From positions 1-64,000 of the forward strand of contig JAZAYU010000038.1 of the NCBI GenBank assembly GCA_038501625.1: 64,000 bases of DNA, read 5' to 3'. This document shows positions 46,161 through 57,959 of the stretch, piece by piece. Numbering within the stretch: the first letter of the stretch is position 1; the number at the start of each line of letters is the position of its first letter. Under the pieces are notes generated by a model. The model saw only the letters and a list, made by a program, of their open reading frames with translations. It had not been told where the DNA came from and searched no databases. The DNA comes from Corbicula japonica. Lineage: Eukaryota > Mollusca > Bivalvia > Venerida > Cyrenidae. Both the position numbers and the translations under genes were made by a program.

Positions 46161-48431
46161 TATTATCATCAGTTGGGACCAAAAAGTTTGACCAGAAAGC
46201 AGAATACATGTGTACCAAGAATAGCATCAAATATCAAGTTAATGGTCATTTTGGGAATTAAAAGTGTTCTATTATTACCATATTTTCTGTCATGTGCACA
46301 TTTCAACATGATTTCATAATCAAAATATGTATGTGAGGTACATGTATAATCAAATACACTATTTACAAGGTGTCTGTTTTATTTTTGCAAATTTTCTTAA
46401 ATATTCATGGTGTCACTAAATTTGCTCAGCATCAAAAAGTTGTGTTTTAGAAAATAAAAAAATCAGAGCTTTCATAATAATTTAAATTGTTGAAAAAAAA
46501 GTAGATTGCTGTGAAGAGGAAGAGAAACATTTCTTGCCATGTCAGTGGGTTTTTGGCCTCTTTAAATACATGTAAAAATCTTAATATACCGGTACTTGGA
46601 TCTGCTTAAGCTGGACTTTAGCACAAAAAACTGGAAATTGCACTCATAATAAAAACAATTATTTTTTTCTTTTGTATGTTTATGTTTTAGCAATGTAACA
46701 GTAGAGAAGTTTACATTTTTTAATATATGGTACTTTTTAAAGAGAAATTTACCTACCATATTTTAAAGTAGTTGTGCCTAAATTTCTGCAACGAAAAATA
46801 CAAAATCAAGAAAATACCAACTGGAATGAGCTTCAGAATTTTGAAATTCACATTTTCCAGTATATATATTACATTCATAAAATACTTACCAGACAGAGAT
46901 CCAAAAGTGGTTATGAATAATGGCATGTTGATGTGTTCATGGGTTTACATTTTTTTGCAAACAATCTCTTAAAATTGTTATTATACATTTTAAAAAAATG
47001 GACCAACAACATTTTTAATGCAAGTTTTGATTGGCAAGCGCAATTCATTTATGTAATGAAAATAGATATAAAGAAGCATTTTGTTTCAAATCAGTTACTA
47101 TGACCTGTAAAGGAGTGTTACATATGGATAATCAGACTACATGATATTGTACATGTTTATGTTTAATTGATTGAGATTATTTCATCTATTTTGGCCCAAT
47201 AGCTGAACTATTTTTCAACTTAAATAAGTAATTCTATCATGCACATTTAAGTAACTTGGCTCAAATATGTACCTTATTGTCACCAAATATGTACCATATT
47301 GTCACAATATTTTTCATACAGCATCTATAGCTTCAAATTACTGTTGTTAATAACTGAAAATTCCTATGGCATTGTCATTCTTGGAGATATTTTCAAATGA
47401 CTTTGCACAAATATGCCCCAAAATCTAGGTATCACTCTACATACATGTATTGAAGTCTCAATGTGGTGTTAATGTGATGTACATGTATATTAAAACAGTT
47501 CTTTTTAGGTCTATATTATAACTTTATTCATTTACATGCATATATATTTTTTGAATAGCATGGAACAATTTTGTGCAATTGCAAGTTACAAATGCAAGTG
47601 TAATCAAGGTAACATTTTAAAAAATAAAATTTATTTTTCAGACAATAATATATTAATTTTCATGCACATTTGACAATGTAATATTTTCATGTATCAATGA
47701 CGAATTTATCAATATTCAATATTGCATTAAGTGAGGTAATGGAACACATTTGGGCTGTAAATTTAAGTAAGTAGCCTTTGTGTTAACACATTAAAAACCC
47801 AAATGTTTAGTAAAAGTCAGATTGCCAGTTGTCCAGCTGAATTAAGTTGATGTAGACTTAAATTCTTTCCAAAAATCACATAATTTTATCGTGCATGAGT
47901 AGGCTAACAAATGTTAGAAACAAATTATTTTTTAATATAAATCATTATCTGAGATTAATAAAGCTAGAGCTCGATAAGAGGCAGTGCCTTAGTTCATATT
48001 AACCATCTGGTGTTGATTAAAACTCAGCTTATATATGAACGAACATTTTATTTTACATTTTGAAATTTATTACAAAACGGGTTGAAAGGTATCAACCACT
48101 TTTGTAATAACGAGAATTGTAATAAAATGTGAAACTTAGTTATTTTTGCAAAAAACGTTTCTATCCGTAGAATAACTGTTTCTTTAGACAGTAATTAACA
48201 CGTTCTAACTGGCCTGAATCGTCCTTGATCATTTAGAGACCGTCAAGACTAAAACTCAAATTATTATTATATATGAATGAACTTAAGTGTTAGATTTTAT
48301 TACATTTTGAAATTTTACTACAAAACGAGTTGAAAGGTATCAACCACTTTAGTAATAACGAGAATTGTAATAAAATGTAAAACCTGTTGTTTTTTTTGCA
48401 AAAAGTTTCTGTCCGTAGAACAACTGGCTTC

Positions 48432-48567
48432 AAGGTTATAAAACTGAGCATGGAAACCAGTCTCAAATTTCAAGCATCTGATTGGCTGAAATGGCGATTG
48501 GTCGCCATTTCAGCCAATCAGATGCTTGAGATTTGAGACTGGTTTCCATGCTCAGTTTTATAACCTT
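48432..48567. mobile_element. 136-bp near-perfect palindrome inserted in the 240-bp repeat
   Basis: AAGGTTATAAAACTGAGCAT starts an arm of 66 bp whose reverse complement follows after a 4-nt centre (TTGG, 48498-48501) and ends ATAACCTT. It interrupts one tandem unit of the composite element. A lone half copy occurs at 41200. Confidence 0.88.
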
Positions 48568-49677
48568 CAACCCTGTTTTTAGACAGAAATTTGCACGTCC
48601 TTATTGACCTGAATTGTCCTTGATTATTTAGAGAACTTTAAGTATTGATTAAAACTCAAATTATATATGAATGAACTTAATGTTAGATTTTATTACATTT
48701 TGAAATTTTATTACAAAACGGGTTGAAAGGTATTAACCACGTTTGTAATCACAAGAATTGTAACAAAATGTAAAACTTAGTTATTTTTGCCAAAAATTAT
48801 TCTATTCATAGAATAACTGTTTTCTGAATAGAAATTAGCACGTGATTATTGATATGAATTGCGATTGATCATTTTGAGACCGTCAAGTGTTGATTAAAAC
48901 TCAACTTATATATGAATGAACTTAAGTGTTAGATTTCATAACATTTTGAAATTTTATTACAATTCTCGTTATTACAAAAGTGGTTGATACCTTAAAACCC
49001 GTTTTGTAATAAAATCGAGAATTGTTATAAGTATTACAATTCTCGTTTTTATTACAAAACGGGTTGTAACAATGGTCTCTGACATAAAGCCTGGATGTAA
49101 ACAAAGCTTAAATAGTACTAGAATGAGCACCTAGTCTAGTAAGTGTTTTCTACATATTTTATTTCTTAAAACTTGCACAATAATACAGCATGTGTTATAT
49201 TTAAGTGATTATATTAAGTTTCCATACAAAATGCATATTGAGTAATATAAGTATCATGTTGGTAGGAATTTTGGTGCAAAACAAATACATAAACTTAATT
49301 TTTTATAATTTCCAAAGTTAACTTTAAATTAATTGTCACGACCTTTGGGGGCCGTTGAGCTAGTGTGTATGCTATAGAGTCTAGACATCGTGGAAGTATG
49401 TTATTCTAGTAATAATGCCGATGAACTGGCTCAGAGAAACTAAACGTGCAATACTTGTATTGTTACATGTGTAGTGTTCGTTTACTTTAAACGTTTCGTT
49501 TTCATCTATTTACTATTTGTATTGTAGGGAACTAATGAATCAAACGAAAGCACGCGCTTGAATTTGAATCATGCAATGAACAACCTTCGTATATGGTACC
49601 GAGTTTTGAAAATAGTTTAAGTAGCGCAATTGATCCTTTATTAAAATATATGCAGTAAATTAAATGGACAATATATT

Positions 49678-49683
49678 TTTATT
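49678..49683 (-). terminator. Poly(A) signal of the HEPN gene
   Basis: AATAAA on the minus strand, 79 nt past the stop codon at 49762. A second AATAAA lies at 49642-49637. Confidence 0.5.
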
Positions 49684-49761
49684 ATTCACAATAGCTAACA
49701 CATTTTCAGTAATAACAGACAGGCGTTTTAAGAAATATTTAACCTTCATACCTTGCAATAA

Positions 49762-50364
49762 CTAGTCTTCATTACTCCCTGATTTGAGCACAGCAGATCT
49801 ATTAATCTCTTCTAACACGTGCTTTCCACGGGCATCTATATCATCTATCCCTTGATTAGTTTTGGCCTCAAGTTCGTGTTTCCCTATCGCGATAAGTGAA
49901 CTGAGTTCATCTTTACCGTCTGAGGTTTGTACCTTTAGTTCAGCTGCGCCCTGTCTGGTTTGTGCATGCAGTTCATCCAATCCCTGTCCGGTTTTAGCCC
50001 CGAGGTCTAGCTTTCCTTTTTCAACTTTTGAATTCAAGTCACCTTTTCCCTGTTCTAACTGTGTCTGAAGTTCATCTTTTCCCAGTTTGCTTTGTAATTT
50101 GAGTTCGGTTTTTCCCTTTTCTTTTTCTGCATTAAGTTCGTCCTTCCCTCTGTCGGTCTGTGCCTTAAGCTCAGCGAGCCGTTTGTCAACAAATTCTTGT
50201 ATTTTTCTATCAATTACTTCGACTGAATCGTTTTTATGCTTTGTAAAATGTTCTTGGATGTCATGCAAGAAGAGTTTTTGCTGATCGTCGAACGTACTTT
50301 TAATACTTTCATTTAAAACTTTCGTTATATCAGCGGCATGTATTGTCAGTGTGTTTGACTTCAA
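49762..50364 (-). CDS. DZIP3-like HEPN protein, exon 3: hendecad coiled-coil tail
   Basis: After acceptor ttgttttacag, the exon starts in phase 0 with TTG (leucine, not a start codon) and runs 200 codons to a TAG. Residues 1-65 are helical. From residue 73, glycines fall at 73, 84, 95, 106, 117, 128, 139, 150, 161 and 172, exactly every 11 residues, in units like GKDELQTQLEQ. Hendecad repeats suggest a right-handed coiled coil or an amphipathic surface-binding helix. The spliced protein is 190 + 53 + 200 = 443 residues. No NACHT or RING follows, so this is a short HEPN protein. The function of the tail is unknown. Confidence 0.88.
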   Translation of the reverse strand: MKSNTLTIHAADITKVLNESIKSTFDDQQKLFLHDIQEHFTKHKNDSVEVIDRKIQEFVDKRLAELKAQTDRGKDELNAEKEKGKTELKLQSKLGKDELQTQLEQGKGDLNSKVEKGKLDLGAKTGQGLDELHAQTRQGAAELKVQTSDGKDELSSLIAIGKHELEAKTNQGIDDIDARGKHVLEEINRSAVLKSGSNED

Positions 50365-50640
50365 CTGTAAAACAAATTAAAGCTTTGAAATTAGAAATTT
50401 TATGTGTTAGTATTTGTTCACAACAGCTCTATTTTTAAAGATAAAATCTCTTTTTATCATAAACCTTTAATGCAAACTGCATTTCTATGATAGCCATGAT
50501 GTATAATTACTTTACGGAGGTTTCAACTGTGTCAACATTTGTTAATAAGTATTGAAATATTTGTACTTGCACAGATGTTATAAAATTTATCAAATATTTC
50601 TTTTTATATATAACCGAGTTGAAAGCACAAGTTAAATACC

Positions 50641-52444
50641 TGTTTCTGCTTGGCGACCGCATCATTAGCTTTCACATCAGCAGCAAGATAGGCAGGATCA
50701 GACAGCAGTGTAATGAGGTCGTCAATGTACATACCTGTTTCAGCTTGCCGACCGCATCGTTAGCTTTCACATCAGCAGCAAGATAGGCAGGATCAGACAG
50801 CAGTGTAATGAGGTCGTCAATGTACATACCTGTTTCAGCTTGCTGACCGCATCATTAGCTTTCACATCAGCAGCAAGATAGGCAGGATCAGACAGCAGTG
50901 TAATGAGGTCGTCAATGTACATACCTGTTTCAGCTTGGCGACCGCATCATTAGCTTTCACATCAGCAGCAAGATAGGCAGGATCAGACAGCAGTGTAATA
51001 TGGACGCCAATGTACTTACCTGTTTCAGCTTGTCGACCGCATCAATAGCTTTCATATTAGTAGCAAGATAGGCAGGATCAGACAGCAGGGTACTGAGGTC
51101 GTCAATGTACATACCTGTTTCAGCTTGCCCACCGCATCATTAGCTTTCATATCAGTAGCAAGATAGGCAGGATCAGGCAGCAGGGTACTGAGGTCGTCAA
51201 TGTACATACCTGTTTCAGCTTGCCGACCGCATCATTAGCTTTCACATCAGCAGCAAGATAGGCAGGATCAGACAGCAGTGTAATGAGGTCGTCAATGTAC
51301 ATACCTGTTTCAGCTTGTCGACCGCATCATTAGCTTTCACATCAGTAGCAAGATAGGCAGGATCAGACAGCAGGGTAATGAGGTCGTCAATGTACATACC
51401 TGTTTCAGCTTGCCGACCGCATCATTAGCTTTCACATCAGCAGCAAGATATGCAGGATCAGATAGCAGGGTAATGAGGTCGTCAATGTACATACCTGTTT
51501 CAGCTTGCTGACCGCATCATTAGCTTTCACATCAGCAGCAAGATAGGCAGGATCAGACAGCAGGGTAATGAGGTCGTCAATGTACATACCTGTTTCAGCT
51601 TGCTGACCGCATCATTAGCTTTCACATCAGCAGCAAGATATGCAGGATCAGATAGCAGGGTAATGAGGTCGTCAATGTACATACCTGTTTCAGCTTGCTG
51701 ACCGCATCATTAGCTTTCACATCAGCAGCAAGATAGGCAGGATCAGACAGCAGGGTAATGAGGTCGTCAATGTACATACCTGTTTCAGCTTGCTGACCGC
51801 ATCATTAGCTTTCACATCAGCAGCAAGATAGGCAGGATCAGACAGCAGTGTAATGAGGTCGTCAATGTACATACCTGTTTCAGCTTGTCGACCGCATCAT
51901 TAGCTTTCACATCAGTAGCAAGATAGGCAGGATCAGACAGCAGGGTAATGAGGTCGTCAATGTACATACCTGTTTCAGCTTGTCGACCGCATCATTAGCT
52001 TTCACATCAGTAGCAAGATAGGCAGGATCAGACAGCAGGGTAATGAGGTCGTCAATGTACATACCTGTTTCAGCTTGTCGACCGCATCATTAGCTTTCAC
52101 ATCAGTAGCAAGATAGGCAGGATCAGACAGCAGTGTAATGAGGTCGTCAATGTACATACCTGTTTCAGCTTGCTGACCGCATCATTAGCTTTCACATCAG
52201 CAGCAAGATAGGCAGGATCAGACAGCAGGGTAATGAGGTCGTCAATGTACATACCTGTTTCAGCTTGCTGACCGCATCATTAGCTTTCACATCAGCAGCA
52301 AGATAGGCAGGATCAGACAGCAGGGTAATGAGGTCGTCAATGTACATACCTGTTTCAGCTTGCTGACCGCATCATTAGCTTTCACATCAGCAGCAAGATA
52401 GGCAGGATCAGACAGCAGTGTAATGAGGTCGTCAATGTACATAC
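50641..52444 (-). repeat. 95-bp tandem array of exon end plus splice donor (19 extra copies)
   Basis: Downstream of exon 2, a 95-bp unit repeats with no length change. CAG|GT junctions fall at 52445 and every 95 bp down to 50640 (1,805 = 19 x 95). Each unit is the last 90 nt of exon 2 (30 codons) plus GTATG from the intron. Copies differ at a few sites: LAAD/LATD variants, synonymous Ala codons, and one GTAAGT donor at about 51020. Because 95 is not a multiple of 3, reading into the second copy hits TGA, so the array cannot be translated straight through. It is probably intronic, between donor 52445 and acceptor 50365. Confidence 0.92.
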
Positions 52445-52603
52445 CTGTTTCAGCTTGCTGACCGCATCATTAGCTTTCACATCAGCAGCAAGATAGGCAG
52501 GATCAGACAGCAGTGTAATGAGGTCGTCAATGTACTTCTTGAGATCCTGGTCACTCAGTAAATGATTCGCCGAATGACGGATTTCACGACCAATGATTCG
52601 AGC
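52445..52603 (-). CDS. DZIP3-like HEPN protein, exon 2
   Basis: This 53-codon exon starts after acceptor tttgctgtag (before 52603), phase 0. It reads ARIIGREIRHSANHLL and then a helix with LITLLSDPAYLAADVK. The IRxxRHS-like segment and the LLSDP helix complete the DZIP3-type HEPN fold. The donor GTATGT after 52445 is phase 0. The last 90 nt of the exon (30 codons) plus the first 5 nt of the intron are the unit that is repeated 19 more times downstream, so several near-identical donors compete with this one. Confidence 0.85.
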
Positions 52604-52978
52604 CTACAGCAAACAATTTTTAAACCACTTTTACTTGATGTTAATGTTAGAAAATGTCAATGACATTATTGACAGTAACTGACACATTATTTTTGCAATT
52701 TTATCAACTTCATATTTAGCAAAATTTCACATTCTACGTTATGTTTTAAACAAATATTTAAAATTGAACAAATACGTATTTCGCTATTTTTTTATTTATG
52801 ACAATTATCAATTTACTATTTCGTTTTCAAAACAAAACAAAAGTTTATTTTATCAAAAAATTTGCAAATTACTTAAATGAACTTATTAATATTCAGCTTC
52901 TGTGATAACCAATTTAAATAGTTAAAATTATCAAATGCAATATAATTGTTGATTAAATAAAAATAAACACATACATAC

Positions 52979-53548
52979 CTCTGTGCAGATATTAGGTTCC
53001 AATCCCAAATTAACCGACATTTTCCTCTGAAATCGGTTGTTGTTGATAACAACAGCAAGAATACCGTTGAAATCAGTATCTGCCAGACATGTTTTGTCAG
53101 AATACCCATCCGGAGGCATAAAGCATTTGCTCAGTTGAAAGGCATCTGAGCACCATCTTCTTGCATCAGTATTTTTCCAGGATGGCCCCTTGAATCGATG
53201 TTCTTTTTTGATCGCGTCTCTTATATATGAACACACACCGTTAGGGCATGCTTGGTTAGGTTTCTTATCAGGCACTTTTGAATCATGAGCTTTGCATTTC
53301 TTTCCTTTACTGCAGAACCCGGCGGTAGGACAGGCTAACACGTTGGCAGTCGTACATGAGCTACATGTAGTACCAGGTGGTATGCCTTTCTGTGTATATA
53401 GCGATTGCAACAGGTGTCTTTGAAAGTCAATATTTTCATGTCCAACAAGGTCTACCAGTCCTTCCTTTGCAAAAAGAACTGCTAATGCTCCCTTGAGCCA
53501 GTTTTGAAAGTCTTTGTTTATCAATGTTGGCGTCAAGGCAGCTGCCAT
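52979..53548 (-). CDS. DZIP3-like HEPN protein, exon 1
   Basis: The start codon at 53548 opens 190 codons ending at donor GTATGT after 52979, phase 0. The sequence has the features of the HEPN domain found in DZIP3-like proteins: a helical start, a region rich in Cys (CSSC, later CPNGVCSYI), then GPSWKNTDARRWCSDAFQLSKCFMPPDGY (here split as GPSWKNTDA, WC and KCFMPPDGY), and a TDFNGI motif. HEPN domains are helical; many act as RNases or nucleic-acid-linked effectors, but the catalytic RxxxxH pattern is not assigned here. An acceptor-like ctttcag lies 66 nt upstream (53614-53620), so a non-coding 5' exon probably exists. Read without splicing, the frame runs on to 52931 through intron. Confidence 0.88.
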
Positions 53549-53619
53549 GTTATATCTGGACTATTTCCCGGACTGGACAGAAGTGACTTCTTTTAATATG
53601 ACACAGTTCATACCTGAAA

Positions 53620-56600
53620 GAAATCAACAATAATGTTAACTGTGTTTGTTTTTAAACTTCTTTCTTAAGAGAAATGAAGATCTTAATATGAAATTAGGCT
53701 TCACCTTGTTATATTTAACGTGATCATTTCTTTATCAAATAAATTGAAGTAATTAAAATGTAATCTATCAAGTACCATTCATCATTCAAGTAGAGACGAA
53801 TGAAAACTTCAATGCATTTCCATTCTGAAGAAAATTCTTAGAATAAATGGTTGTGAGTGTTTTGTGTGATATCAGATATATTAATGGGTTTTTTTTACCA
53901 TACTTTAACCCACCTAAATGGAAAGGGATACGTACACTAACTTAAATGAGCACGCGGGAAAAACGGTAGAGAAATAATGTATTTATCAATTATTCCAAAC
54001 AAATATTAGTTGATATACAGTAATATAACGTTTTTTTATTGAAAAGAATATAGTCAGCTAAAGCTCAATTTAAATTATCCAGAATGACCAAAAATCTTTT
54101 TTTTCAGACTTCTGCCTACCTAACGTACACTACCTGCTATCGCAGAGCGCTTTGAACGTAAGTGTGATATTGATCAAATCTGATTTCCATGAACGTCGCA
54201 CGTCAAACCAACAATAATTTATCAAACAATCTTTAGAAACCGAAATATTTATCTTGCTAGGTCTTGATAGGGAAAACTTGTTTTGCTCTTTTATTATTCG
54301 CGATTTCTTTCAAATTAAAAGTTAAACCTCTTATTTTTCTAATTTGAATGTTTTGGGGTAACTGCATTTTAAACCAATTTTATTGAATACAGTATCAAAA
54401 CGTTTTTAAATTATTAGTTTGTTAAGCAAAGGAAAACCGATTGCAATAACAAATATCAATTTTCACATTTGGAACATCCACGGTCACAATATAGCATGTG
54501 TTATAGAAAAATAAATACTTTTACAGAGGTTGTCGTTCATGATTTTCCGTAAGCAATTCCCAGTCTGAAATCATTGAAATATTAAAATTGTAAAACTATC
54601 TAGATCATTTACCAGTGTATAATAAATGTGTCAATCGCGTGACTGTCTACTTACTGATAACATTATGTATAATTTATTTCCTCACTCAAGACCTTTTCTT
54701 CAACTCAAGTGTTCGAATTCACCGTTTATAATTTCATTATTCGGTTTTCACATTAATTCACACTTCTAGACCGCTTTTGATTCAGTTTCGTCAAAATAAG
54801 ACGCATTGCGCATGCTTAATGGTAACCCTACACTTGTCAGTGCAGTAACGAAGCAAATATTAAACACGAAGTTTTCAATATAACAACACTTAATATAGGT
54901 TATCGGTTATGACGTTTATGATAACAGCGAAATATCTCCCAAACTTCCATATAAGGATATAAGGAAAGCTGATATTGACCTTGTTTTTGGATATTAGTTT
55001 TAAATAAATATCGCCCGGTCATCTTATCAGTTAAAACCTTAAATTGCAAATGAATCACGCCCATATGCGCGTTTTTTATGTTTAATATTGGTAATAATTA
55101 ATCAGATGCAATCAGATGCAATACATTGTAGAAAGATTTAAACGTGCTCATCGGCCTTAAAAACGCGTAATTGATAACAGAACTGACTGAATGTACGGGG
55201 AGACATTCTACAACCGCCACACGGCACAAAACAACTACTGTGAAATTTAAATAGATGAACAAGGAACTCTTTGAACGCCACTGAACACGTCAAATAATCA
55301 AAATATGTATTTTTTAATTTACATTAATAAAGAACATTTATATGAACTTAAGATTTAATAGTAATAAATTAACTTATTGTTATAGGATTTGTCTACTAAT
55401 TCGAAACTGTAGTCGTGACTTATTTAACTTATAACGCGTTATGGATGCACCGTAATCAAAATTGAGGGTATTCTGAAGTTGGATCGTTTCTAAGGAGAAT
55501 TTTAGAAATGTAAATACGACCTGATTTTTTGGACGAAATGCTTAATAAGTCAATACAAGTTTTGTTCAAACATTTTCAAAGTAGTCGATTAGTTGTAGAA
55601 TTACTATTGCCTTACATTTTTCAATTAACTTTACAAAGAAATCTATTGAACAATAGTTTGAAACAGTCCTTTGTGTACATTTCGTCACTTCACTTCGACT
55701 CTTAAATCAACTAACTAAATGTAATCGGTGTTCCAGTTTGATAAAGAGGACATGTTGTGTGTTAAGAATAACTTGATAGTCAAGTGACAGACACATTATA
55801 TAGAATTTTTCTTTATCAGCAAACAATTTTACAAAAGGGAAATTGTCATATTCATTATATTTCGCGAGAATGACTCACTGGAAAAAAATATTTAACTAGC
55901 CCATGTATGCAATAAGACCATACATTGTAGTTGTAATGTAAACCAAGTCCCAAGTGATTATATCTACTTATCAAATCAATTAAACACACGGAGCAAAAAT
56001 CATTGGGAATAATAGTTTATGAACATTTTGTCAAATATATGTAGAATACAATCTCGAGATCACTTGATGCCCAATATAATGCTATAACAAAATTGAGCGA
56101 CTCAGTGCTAAAGAGAGTCATTGAAATGGCGTCCTAAAGAAAAGAAACGAGATTGCTTGGTATGCACTTATTCTGAAATAACATAAGTTATTGTGTAACT
56201 ATGTAGCAAATGTAGGAATAAATATTCGGAAGAAATTGTCAGTTCATTCTAAGAATAAGAATAACCAAACATGTCAAAAAACACCACCGACCACAAATAT
56301 TTGTATTTAAAATAATTCTAATATTCAAAAATGAAGAAAAGCGCAATTAGCTGTCAACTATTATCATTTTGACCTGCGACTGGTTCTCTGTATGCTCTTT
56401 AAATAAATAATAAATAAATACTTCATGTCAAGTAGGCTTAAACGGAAACAAAATGCCCTTTAATCGCATTGGATATCGATGACTGTTTGTCATTTTGTTT
56501 TCACTGCTAATAAAATTTATAAAGTGTTTGTTTGAGATTTCCACTAAAGTTTCTGTACGATATATCATCAGTTAAAGGGGCTTGTGAATATCTAGAATTA

Positions 56601-56940
56601 TAACGCCATAACATATTTGTGCTCCTTTCATTATTTTGAGTAGTGCAATTATGTTCCGAATACATATACGAAATTGCATATACACTTGATCTGAATAGAT
56701 AAAACAAGAAGAAAATCGAGAAATATTTATTTGCAAACACAAACCAAGCCGCCGCAAAACCTTTAAACAAACTATAGAATAATCTTCATGCATTTTGATC
56801 GGAAATAAAAAAAACAACAACATTCATTTGTTTTATGCAATTGCATTAAAATGTCTTTGAGAAATTAATTATAGATGTTTGTGATTAGTTTTACGTTCTG
56901 TCGTAAAGCTTACGCTATGCTTGGTTTGTTGCGCGTAAGT
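53620..56940. other. 5' flank of the HEPN gene, no gene seen
   Basis: AT-rich sequence without a supportable coding region. 55165-55300 is a SINE-like copy (GATAACAGAACTGACTGAAT and CCGCCACACGGCAC, then ATAGATGAACAAGG). The promoter and any 5' non-coding exon of the HEPN gene should lie in the first part, but I see no definite core promoter element. Confidence 0.6.
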
Positions 56941-56956
56941 GCTAGTCATGACACCT

Positions 56957-57935
56957 GGCCCTATTGTTGCTTAAGGGTACTGGAATGTAAGGACTTATCA
57001 TGATATACTGCCCTATTGTTGATTAAGGGTACTGGAATGTAAGGACTTATCATGATATACTGCCCTCTTGTTGATTAAGGGTACTGGAATGTAAGGACTT
57101 ATCATGGTATACTGCCCTATTGTTGATTAAGGGTACTGGAATGTAAGGACTTATCATGACACCTGGCCCTATTGTTGCTTAAGGGTACTGGAATGTACGG
57201 ACTTATCATGATATACTGCCCTATTGTTGCTTAAGGGTACTGGAATGTAAGGACTTATCATGATATACTGCCCTATTGTTGCTTAAGGGTACTGGAATGT
57301 AAGGACTTATCATGATATACTGCCCTCTTGTTGCTTAAGGGTACTGGAATGTAAGGACTTATCATGATATACTGCCCTCTTGTTGATTAAGGGTACTGGA
57401 ATGTAAGGACTTATCATGATATACTGCCCTATTGTTGCTTAAGGGTACTGGAATGTAAGGACTTATCATGGTATTCTGCCCTATTGTTGCTTAAGGGTAC
57501 TGGAATGTAAGGACTTATCATCACACCTGGCCCTCTTGTTGCTTAAGGGTACTGGAATGTAAGGACTTATCATGATATACTGCCCTATTGTTGATTAAGG
57601 GTACTGGAATGTAAGGACCTATCATGGTATTATGCCCTATTGTTGCTTAAGAGTACTGGGATGTAAGGACTTATCATGACACCTGGCCCTCATGTTGATT
57701 AAGAGTACTGGAATGTAAGGACTTATCATGATATACTGCCCTATTGTTGATTAAGAGTACTCGAATGTAAGGACTTCTCATGATATACTGCCCTATTGTT
57801 GCTTAAGAGTACTGGAATGTAAGGACTTATCATGATATACTGCCCCATTGTTGGCATAGGGTACTGGAATGTAGGGATATCATAAAATCCGTCCCTATCG
57901 TTGCTTGAGGGTGCTTGAATGTAAGTACTCTGCAA
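56957..57935. repeat. 52-bp minisatellite, about 19 copies
   Basis: The unit contains GCCCTATTGTTGCTTAAGGG followed by TACTGGAATGTAAGGACTTA and TCATGATATACT. Starts at 56959, 57010, 57062 and 57114 set the period at 51-52 bp. Two variants alternate (TTGCTTAAGG/TTGATTAAGG, ATATACT/ACACCTG), and the last copies decay. Open frames here are by-products. Confidence 0.93.
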
Positions 57936-57959
57936 GGAAATGAAACTAATCTTCAAATA

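Larger units (their letters stand above)
43230..49071. mobile_element. 5.8 kb foldback-like composite element
   Basis: Both ends carry GTTACAACCCGTTTTGTAAT as inverted repeats (43230 and 49071) that match over about 90 bp, each with its own internal palindrome. Inside the left end are two units of about 235 bp (ACAAAACGGGTT at 43292 and 43525). Inside the right end are three units (48072, 48320, 48713). The core 43680-47976 has its own 15-bp inverted ends (TATCGAGCTCTAGCT and AGCTAGAGCTCGATA). No open frame in the core exceeds about 70 codons, so it is non-autonomous. Terminal repeats built from tandem units are the pattern of foldback/Galileo-type elements; that assignment is inference. Confidence 0.7.

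Noticed and set aside
49862..50284. Plus-strand Ser/Cys-rich open frames
   Set aside because: Antisense shadows of the hendecad exon; the repetition comes from its 33-nt units.
50650..52540. Reading the 95-bp array as many coding exons or as a CRISPR-like array
   Set aside because: 95 is not a multiple of 3 and a TGA follows in the second copy; there are no variable spacers, since the whole unit is repeated.
57741..57956. Open frame on the minus strand
   Set aside because: It lies in the 52-bp minisatellite; the residues repeat with the DNA unit.
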